A DNA stretch of 64,000 bases from Afipia felis ATCC 53690. GTDB lineage: Bacteria > Pseudomonadota > Alphaproteobacteria > Rhizobiales > Xanthobacteraceae. A program made the translations under genes and the position numbers. Numbering within the stretch: position 1 is the first letter of the stretch; each line of letters opens with the position of its first letter. The stretch is taken from the NCBI RefSeq assembly GCF_000314735.2, contig NZ_KB375270.1:2728001-2792000 (forward strand), read 5' to 3'. Shown here piece after piece: positions 58,531 to 64,000 of the stretch. A model generated the notes under the pieces. That model was not told the DNA's origin. It did no database searches and saw only the letters and a program-made list of their open reading frames with translations.

Positions 58531-59439
58531 ATGGATTTCCGCCAAATCAGCTACTTTGTCGCCTTGTACGAGGAAGGCAGCGTGACCCGGGCGGCGCAGC
58601 GCCTCAACGTGGTCCAGCCGGCGGTGTCGATGCAGATCGCCAAGCTGGAGCGCGATCTCAACCAGAAATTATTCGAACGTCTCTCCAAGGCGATGGTCCC
58701 GACGGTCGCGGGCCGCACTCTCTACCGGCTGGTCGTGCCGGTGCTGCGCGGGCTGACGCTGGCACGCGGACACATGGCGAAACTGTCGGGAGTGACATCA
58801 GGCCGCATCACGATCGGCATGCTGGCCTCGCTCGCCGTCAGCTTCGTGCCCGACATGCTGATCGCCTTCGCGAAAGATTATCCCGAGGTCGAAGTCGCCG
58901 TGGTCGACGGCTACAGTTCGACCTTCATCGATCTCGTCAACCAGGGCGCGCTCGACTTTGCGGTCATCAACAAGCCGCCGCGACGGCTGGGACTGAGCGT
59001 CGATCCGCTGGTCGAGGAGCGAATGGTTTACGTGACCGCAGCGGCCCGCAAGCAGACCGACGCCCCGATCGAGTTCGCCGAACTGCAACAGGCCCGGCTG
59101 ATCCTGCCCTCGCAGCGCCACGGCCTGCGGACCGAACTCGACCGTCATTTCGGGGCGCGCGACGTGTCGCTCGACCTGCAACTGGAAATGGATTCGATCC
59201 AGGGCATCTGCGAAATCGTGGCGCGCAGCGACTGGTCGACGATCCTCCCGAGCCTCGGCGTCAGCCGGGGCATCGCCGACGGCCACCTCGCCGCCCGGGC
59301 CATCACCCCGCCGATGACCCGGCAACTCGCGATCATCCACCATCCGCGCCATCCGTTGACGCCCGCGGCCGACGCGTTCATCGAACGCCTCCGCGAGCAC
59401 GTGGGGAAAGCGATCGACCGCGGTGATCACGGCGGATGA
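58531..59439 (+). CDS. LysR-family transcriptional regulator
   Basis: 302-residue LysR protein. The N-terminal helix-turn-helix is canonical (MDFRQISYFVALYEEGSVTRAAQRLNVVQPAVSMQIAKLERDL), and an effector-binding domain spans about 90-295. It is divergent from the UbiD-family gene and co-directional with ubiX, so it is the likely activator for both. The inducer is unknown; a furoate or aryl-acid intermediate would fit. The ATG at 58531 lies right after the proposed operator arms, giving a very short leader. Confidence 0.94.
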   Translation: MDFRQISYFVALYEEGSVTRAAQRLNVVQPAVSMQIAKLERDLNQKLFERLSKAMVPTVAGRTLYRLVVPVLRGLTLARGHMAKLSGVTSGRITIGMLASLAVSFVPDMLIAFAKDYPEVEVAVVDGYSSTFIDLVNQGALDFAVINKPPRRLGLSVDPLVEERMVYVTAAARKQTDAPIEFAELQQARLILPSQRHGLRTELDRHFGARDVSLDLQLEMDSIQGICEIVARSDWSTILPSLGVSRGIADGHLAARAITPPMTRQLAIIHHPRHPLTPAADAFIERLREHVGKAIDRGDHGG

Positions 59440-59555
59440 TATGGCTGATAACGTGACCTTATTCGACGCCGCTGGGGAATGGCTCTAGCGTACAGACCAA
59501 AGGCAGGTCAGGAACGGCCCGCCAGGGACGAAACGGCAACCAGCAAGGGCATGGC

Positions 59556-60215
59556 ATGACCGGACTTCCATTGATCGTCGGCATCTCCGGCGCCTCGGGC
59601 GTGATCTACGGCATCCGCATGCTGGAAGTGCTGCGCGATCTCGGCATCGAGACGCATCTCGTGATGTCACGCTCGGGCGAAGTGACCATCGCCCACGAGA
59701 CCGACCGCAAGATCGCCGACATCAAGGCACTGGCGAGCCACGTGCATGCCCAGAGCGACATCGGCGCGGCGATCTCGTCGGGATCTTTCCGCACGCGCGG
59801 CATGATCGTGGCGCCATGCTCGATGAAATCGATGGCTGAAATCGCAACCGGGACCACCTCCGGCCTGCTGGCGCGCGCCGCCGACGTGGTGCTGAAGGAA
59901 CGCCGCCGTCTGGTGCTGATGACGCGCGAGACGCCGCTGCACACCGGTCACCTGCGTTCGATGACGCAACTCTCCGAAATGGGCGCAATCATCGCCCCGC
60001 CGGTGCCCGCTTTCTATCCGCGCCCCGCGACCTTGGACGACATGATCGATCACACCGTCGGCCGCGTGCTCGACCTGTTCGACATCGACGCCAAACTGGT
60101 CCGCCGCTGGAAGGCGGACGAAGCTGCTGATATTACGCCGGGCGAACCGGCAGCTGAATCAGCGTCGAAAACCGCATCACCTCGCGGCCGTCCTGATTTG
60201 CGACGCTTGTCCTGA
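59556..60215 (+). CDS. ubiX: UbiX flavin prenyltransferase
   Basis: 219-residue UbiX/Pad1 flavoprotein that attaches a dimethylallyl group to FMN, making the prenylated cofactor for UbiD-type decarboxylases. GISGASGVIYGIRMLEVL binds FMN. CSMKSMAEIATGTTSGLLARAADVVLKERRRLVLMTRETPL is the family core, ending with HLRSMTQLSEMGAIIAPPVPAFYPRP. The usual family ends near residue 192. The last 27 residues are an unusual tail that overlaps the maoC gene on the opposite strand. It pairs functionally with the UbiD-family gene. In hmf clusters this gene is hmfG. Confidence 0.93.
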   Translation: MTGLPLIVGISGASGVIYGIRMLEVLRDLGIETHLVMSRSGEVTIAHETDRKIADIKALASHVHAQSDIGAAISSGSFRTRGMIVAPCSMKSMAEIATGTTSGLLARAADVVLKERRRLVLMTRETPLHTGHLRSMTQLSEMGAIIAPPVPAFYPRPATLDDMIDHTVGRVLDLFDIDAKLVRRWKADEAADITPGEPAAESASKTASPRGRPDLRRLS

Positions 60216-60585
60216 CACGCACGGTGCCCCGGTCGGGCTTGCTGCGCGAACGCGTCAGTTCGACGATCTCGCGGCGCGCGCGCAGCACATCGCCGGGCCG
60301 CACCGGATGCAGCCAGCGCAGTTCGTCCACGCCGATGCCGAGCGCCGGTGTGCCGCCCCAGGGGTTCGTCTCGATATAGTCGCGCATCACCAAGGCGGCG
60401 ACATACCAGCCGGTTGCGATCAGCCCACCGAACCGGCCCTGTGCCGCAGCGACGGGATCGATGTGCATCGGCTGCGGATCGTATTGCCGCGCGAAGGCGA
60501 TGGCAGCGTCCTGCTCGATCGGAATCGGATGCCCCTCCCAATGGTCACCAACAGCAAGATCGTCGAGGTAGCGATCAGGATTCAT
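60133..60585 (-). CDS. MaoC-like hotdog dehydratase
   Basis: 150-residue MaoC-family (R-specific enoyl-CoA hydratase-type) protein. The hydratase signature is present as ARQYDPQPMHID, with Asp36 and His41. FGGLIATGWYVAALVMRDYI is the conserved central helix region. The ATG at 60585 has AGGA at 7 nt and lies 13 nt after the MFS stop, so it is the last gene of the ligase-ECH-MFS-MaoC run. Its 3' end overlaps the tail of ubiX by 83 nt on opposite strands. The substrate is unknown. Confidence 0.88.
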   Translation of the reverse strand: MNPDRYLDDLAVGDHWEGHPIPIEQDAAIAFARQYDPQPMHIDPVAAAQGRFGGLIATGWYVAALVMRDYIETNPWGGTPALGIGVDELRWLHPVRPGDVLRARREIVELTRSRSKPDRGTVRVRTSVANQDGREVMRFSTLIQLPVRPA

Positions 60586-60598
60586 CGCGATGTCCTGC

Positions 60599-61975
60599 TC
60601 AAGCCGATGCCGGCGCATCGGTTGCAACGGGCATGCGCTGCAACGTTTCAGGAATGATCGTCGCGCCGATCAGCAGCACAGCAGAGACCGTGCCGATGAA
60701 GACGGCCAGCGTTCCTGGCAATTCAGCCGGGCTGCCCGCGACCAGCGACACAACGGTCGGCATCATGCCGCCGATGGCGAAACCGATATTCCACGACAGC
60801 CCCGTGCCGCTGGCGCGAATGGCGGTGGGAAAGCGCTCATTCAAAAAGATCAGGATCGGGGCCAGCCCCATGCAGCCGAGCGCGCTCAACAGCACGGTAT
60901 AGGTGCCGATGGCGAGCGGGGTACTGGCCGCGCCGAGTTGCATGTAAAGCCAGGGCGCGGCCACGATCTGCACCGCACCGACCAGCAGGAATGTGCGCTT
61001 GCGGCCGATCAGCGTGCTGAGATGTCCGGCTGTGGTGGATGCGATGATCACAGCCGTGCTGCCGAGCATCAGAATCGCGCCCGCCGTGCTGTTCGGCAAT
61101 TGCGAGACGACCTTCAGGATGGTGGGAAGATAACCGGACGTGAGATAGTAGCTGCTGCCCCCGCCGATGGTGATCAGCAGATTGATGAGTAGCACGCGGC
61201 GATGCGGAGGCGAGAACAGCGTACGCAGAGGCGACGCCGCCGGCGCTTCCGAAACCACATGCCCCGCTTCGGCTGCACGCGCTTTCTGCGCGGCCAGTTG
61301 CTGCCACAACGGCGACTCCTCGAGCCGGGTGAAGATCACGAGACCGAGGATCGAGCTGACGATGCCGGTGAAGAACATGCAGCGCCAGCCCCATTCATTG
61401 AAGCTGTCGCCGGGAAACAACGTGGACATCGCGAAATAAGTAATAGACGCCAGCAGCGCGCCGATACCCGCGCCGCCGCCGCCGATCAGGCCGGACACCG
61501 CGCCCCGGTAGTAGGCTGGAACGGATTCGGTGCCGATGGTGTGCGTCGAGGCCACGACGCCGCCGACAAACACGCCCTGCACCAATCGCAGCAGCAGAAA
61601 CAGGATCGGCGCAATCACTCCGGCCTGCGCGACGGTCGGCAGCAAGCCAAACGCGGCCGTCGCAATGCCGACGCCGGTCACCGCGATGACCATTGCGCCC
61701 TTGCGCCCGTTGCGATCCGCATACGAGCCAAACAACGCCGAGCCGAGCGGCCGCATCAGCAGCGTGACCGCAAAGGAGGCGTACACCGCAGCCAGCGAGA
61801 GCAAGGGATGATGGGATGGAAAGAACAGCTTACCCACGATCGGAGCGACATAGAGCAGCATGAACAGATCGAACAGATCCAGCGCCCAGCCGAAACAGGA
61901 CGCGGTCACCGCGGTCAGAACCTGACGGTTGGAGGGCGCGGGCACCGTGGCAGAGACCTCTGTGACTCCCGACAT
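60599..61975 (-). CDS. MFS metabolite:proton symporter
   Basis: 458-residue transporter with 12 predicted helices. CFGWALDLFDLFMLLYVAP is helix 1, and GSYADRNGRKGAMV is the loop 2-3 signature; the second half has HLSTLIGRKRTFL. This matches the metabolite:H+ symporter branch that carries mono- and dicarboxylates or aromatic acids. Its place between a CoA ligase/ECH pair and MaoC suggests it imports the acid degraded by the cluster (HmfT-like role). The ATG at 61975 has AAGGGAAA upstream. Confidence 0.9.
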   Translation of the reverse strand: MSGVTEVSATVPAPSNRQVLTAVTASCFGWALDLFDLFMLLYVAPIVGKLFFPSHHPLLSLAAVYASFAVTLLMRPLGSALFGSYADRNGRKGAMVIAVTGVGIATAAFGLLPTVAQAGVIAPILFLLLRLVQGVFVGGVVASTHTIGTESVPAYYRGAVSGLIGGGGAGIGALLASITYFAMSTLFPGDSFNEWGWRCMFFTGIVSSILGLVIFTRLEESPLWQQLAAQKARAAEAGHVVSEAPAASPLRTLFSPPHRRVLLINLLITIGGGSSYYLTSGYLPTILKVVSQLPNSTAGAILMLGSTAVIIASTTAGHLSTLIGRKRTFLLVGAVQIVAAPWLYMQLGAASTPLAIGTYTVLLSALGCMGLAPILIFLNERFPTAIRASGTGLSWNIGFAIGGMMPTVVSLVAGSPAELPGTLAVFIGTVSAVLLIGATIIPETLQRMPVATDAPASA

Positions 61976-62009
61976 GTTCAATTTCCCTTTGTCGTTCCGC
62001 TCATCGATG

Positions 62010-62046
62010 AAAGTGTCCGCGATCCTGCATGGATCGCGGACACTTT
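62010..62046. repeat. 16-bp perfect inverted repeat between ECH-like and MFS genes
   Basis: AAAGTGTCCGCGATCC (62010-62025), loop TGCAT, GGATCGCGGACACTTT (62031-62046). It is the longest perfect stem in the window. It starts 4 nt after the ECH stop and is followed on the - strand only by TCATCG, so it is an imperfect terminator, attenuator or mRNA-stabilising stem. Confidence 0.7.
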
Positions 62047-62049
62047 GAA

Positions 62050-62835
62050 TCAGCGTCCCTTGAAGTCGGGCTCGCGCTTCTCGTGGAACGCCTTGACGCC
62101 CTCGGCGAAATCTTCCGACGAGCGAAGACGGCTGTAGCAATGACCCTCGAGTTCAATCGCGATGGCCAGCGTCGAGTCCTCGGTGTCGTTGAGCAGCTTC
62201 TTCGCGGTGCGCTGCGCGAGCGGCGAGAAGGTGACAAGCTCCTTCACCAGCGCGTCGGTCGCGGCTTCCAGTTCGCCGTCGGCGACGATCTCGGTCGCGA
62301 TGCCCCAGTCGTAGGCCTGCTGGCCCTTGATGCGGCGCGAGCGCATGACGATGTCCTTGGTCCGCGTGATGCCGACGATCTTCTGCAGCCGCGCCGAACC
62401 ACCCGAGCCCGGAATCTGGCCGAGCTTCTGCTCGGGCAATGCATATTGCGTGGTCTCGGTGACGAGGCGGAAATCGCAGGCCAGCGACAATTCAAATCCT
62501 ACGCCGAAGCAATAACCGCGATTGGCGGCGATCACCGGCTTCGAGCAGCGCGCGGGCGCGGCAATATTCCAGGCGAGCTTGGAGACGTGCTCCGGCGAGG
62601 CTTCCAGGAAGCCCATGATGTATCCACCGGACGAGAAGTGCTTGCCGACCGCGCGTACCACGATCACGCGCACGCGGTCATCAGCATCGAGCGCCTCGAA
62701 CACCGCCTTGAGCTGGTCGCGCTGCGCCATGCTGATGGTGTTGTACTCGCCGCGATCGAGAATGATGTCGCCGCGCTTCTGCTCAGCATCGATTTTGACG
62801 GTGAAGCCGTCGAGGTTGGAATAAGGATCGGTCAT
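62050..62835 (-). CDS. enoyl-CoA hydratase/isomerase-family protein (HmfE candidate)
   Basis: 261-residue crotonase-fold protein. Both catalytic glutamates of hydratases are present (Glu115 in GFELSLACD and Glu135 in LPEQKLG). The oxyanion loop is atypical: GKHFSSGGYI in place of the common AFCAGADI. It may therefore act as a hydrolase or hydratase on an unusual acyl-CoA. HmfE, the 2-oxoglutaroyl-CoA hydrolase of furoate catabolism, belongs to this superfamily. It is 18 nt after the ligase gene on the same strand. AAAGGTACC precedes the ATG. Confidence 0.9.
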   Translation of the reverse strand: MTDPYSNLDGFTVKIDAEQKRGDIILDRGEYNTISMAQRDQLKAVFEALDADDRVRVIVVRAVGKHFSSGGYIMGFLEASPEHVSKLAWNIAAPARCSKPVIAANRGYCFGVGFELSLACDFRLVTETTQYALPEQKLGQIPGSGGSARLQKIVGITRTKDIVMRSRRIKGQQAYDWGIATEIVADGELEAATDALVKELVTFSPLAQRTAKKLLNDTEDSTLAIAIELEGHCYSRLRSSEDFAEGVKAFHEKREPDFKGR

Positions 62836-62853
62836 GCTTCGGTACCTTTGAAC

Positions 62854-64000
62854 TCAGAGGGTGGCGGTTTCATATTCGCCGGACACAAGCTTGCGACGCA
62901 GCAGCTTGCCGACGGGCGATTTCGGGATTTCGCGAACGAAGATGAATTTCCTCGGCCGCTTGAAGTTGGCGAGCGACGATGTCGCGCAATAGGCATCGAG
63001 GTCTTCTGCAGTTACCGGCGTCTTCGCCGCGATGAAGGCGGTGACGATCTTGCCCCAGCGCTCGTCAGGAAGACCGACAACCGCGACCTCCGACACCGCC
63101 GGATGCAGCGACAGCATGCTTTCGATCTCCACCGGCGAGACGTTTTCGCCGCCGGAGATGATCATGTCGTCGAGCCGGCCGGTCACGAACAGGTCGCCGT
63201 CCTTGTCGAAATAGCCGGTGTCCGAGCTGAAGAACCAGCCGTCGCGCAGCGATTTCTCGTCGGCTTCTGGCCGTCGCCAGTAGCCCTCGAACGCCTCGTC
63301 GCCCGCGAGCAATGCGATGATCTGACCTTCCTGGCCGGGCGGTACGATATCGTTCGGCCCCTTGGCGTCGAGCGCGACGACGCGGATCATCTGGTTGATG
63401 CCCGACTTGCCGGCGCTGCCGGGCTTGCGCCGGGCGTTCTGATCGATGGTGCAGGTGTAGATTTCCGACGACCCGTAATGATTGACGAGAAGGTCGGGCT
63501 TGAACAACCGGTCGAGCTGCTGCAGCAGGTGGTCGGTCATCGGCGCGCCAGCGAAGCCGAGCTTGCGCGCAGTCTTCACGCGCTCCGGCGCGAAGTCCGG
63601 GTGGCGGACGATGTCGTGATACAGTGTCGGCACCAGATAGAGATTGTCGATTTTCTCACGCTCGATAATGGCAATCGCCTCGCCGGCATCGAACTTCGGC
63701 ATGCACACGAACGTGCCATTGGTCAGCACAGACGCCAGCAGCGAGCGCACACCCATCGTATGATACAGCGGCATTACGCCGAGGGTCCGCTCGCCATAGC
63801 CGTAGAGATTCTGCGCGATATGCGCGATCGCCGCGGCGCGCTCGGCACGCTGGCGGCGCGGCACGCCTTTCGGCCGCGACGTGGTGCCGGACGTATAGAG
63901 CATGATCGACCATGCCTCGGCGTCGGCGCGCGGCTTCGCGCCGGGCGCGTCGCTGCTGACGAGATCGGCAAAGCTCATTTCGCCGTCACGGCATTCGTCG
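62854..64000 (-). CDS. AMP-forming acyl-CoA ligase (5' end outside window; HmfD candidate)
   Basis: At least 374 residues of an ANL-family ligase, whose frame continues beyond the right edge, where about 130 N-terminal residues are missing. The phosphate loop YTSGTTSRPKGVPR, GSSEIYTC, DTGYFDKDGDLFVTGRLDDMIISGGENVSP and the catalytic lysine in KSPVGKLLRRKL are present. It resembles benzoate/4-chlorobenzoate- and furoate-CoA ligases. An internal ATG at 63978 is not the real start. It heads the ligase-ECH-MFS-MaoC run in this window; the operon probably continues upstream to the right. Confidence 0.93.
   Translation of the reverse strand, partial: DECRDGEMSFADLVSSDAPGAKPRADAEAWSIMLYTSGTTSRPKGVPRRQRAERAAAIAHIAQNLYGYGERTLGVMPLYHTMGVRSLLASVLTNGTFVCMPKFDAGEAIAIIEREKIDNLYLVPTLYHDIVRHPDFAPERVKTARKLGFAGAPMTDHLLQQLDRLFKPDLLVNHYGSSEIYTCTIDQNARRKPGSAGKSGINQMIRVVALDAKGPNDIVPPGQEGQIIALLAGDEAFEGYWRRPEADEKSLRDGWFFSSDTGYFDKDGDLFVTGRLDDMIISGGENVSPVEIESMLSLHPAVSEVAVVGLPDERWGKIVTAFIAAKTPVTAEDLDAYCATSSLANFKRPRKFIFVREIPKSPVGKLLRRKLVSGEYETATL

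Overview
This is a GC-rich window with dense, mostly operonic genes. It comes from the chromosome of an alphaproteobacterium, most likely of the Bradyrhizobium / Rhodopseudomonas / Afipia-Oligotropha group (Nitrobacteraceae). The evidence is the gene order trpF-trpB-trpA-accD-folC next to addB-addA-trxA, the order aroA-cmk-rpsA-sppA-ihfB, the order lptC-lptA-lptB-rpoN-hpf-ptsN, a DivL-type tyrosine pseudo-kinase, a TsaE-AmgK fusion, and a ROSE-type RNA thermometer ahead of an hsp20-DUF1150 pair. I see no insertion sequence, prophage, CRISPR array or rRNA operon. There is one tRNA, tRNA-Ala(GGC).

Layout. 1-12.9 kb (rightward): the 3' end of dut, a DivL-like sensor, TsaE fused to the cell-wall sugar kinase AmgK, a PilZ protein, MurU, the AddB/AddA recombination nuclease-helicase and thioredoxin. 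12.9-24.3 kb (leftward): folC, accD, trpA, trpB, trpF, a LapA-domain protein, ihfB, sppA, rpsA, cmk and aroA, with several 4-nt start/stop overlaps. 24.4-28.1 kb (rightward): a FYDLN-acid protein, tRNA-Ala, a heat-shock unit (RpoH-like promoter, ROSE thermometer, hsp20, DUF1150) and ilvD. 28.2-34.7 kb (leftward): ptsN, hpf, rpoN, lptB, lptA, lptC and an RNase D-like exonuclease. This is the usual LPS-export and sigma-54 block.

From 35 kb the content becomes more accessory: an orphan glgP, a chemoreceptor, a DUF930 secreted protein and chrA. Next comes an alanine-catabolism unit (alr-dadA-ridA, divergent from an Lrp regulator), followed by a sulfur-type trio (desulfurase-like class V aminotransferase, persulfide-dioxygenase-like metallo-hydrolase, TauE/SafE permease) and a sodium:solute symporter.

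From 50 to 64 kb there are two catabolic units. The first is a leftward operon (MDR oxidoreductase, PaaI thioesterase, VOC protein, acyl-CoA ligase, gamma-glutamyltransferase) divergent from a GntR/FCD regulator. I cannot match it to a described pathway. The second combines a UbiD decarboxylase divergent from LysR-UbiX with a leftward ligase, enoyl-CoA-hydratase-like protein, MFS transporter and MaoC protein. Its content resembles the furoate / furandicarboxylate (hmf) pathway. This predicts furoyl-CoA dehydrogenase genes just beyond the right edge.
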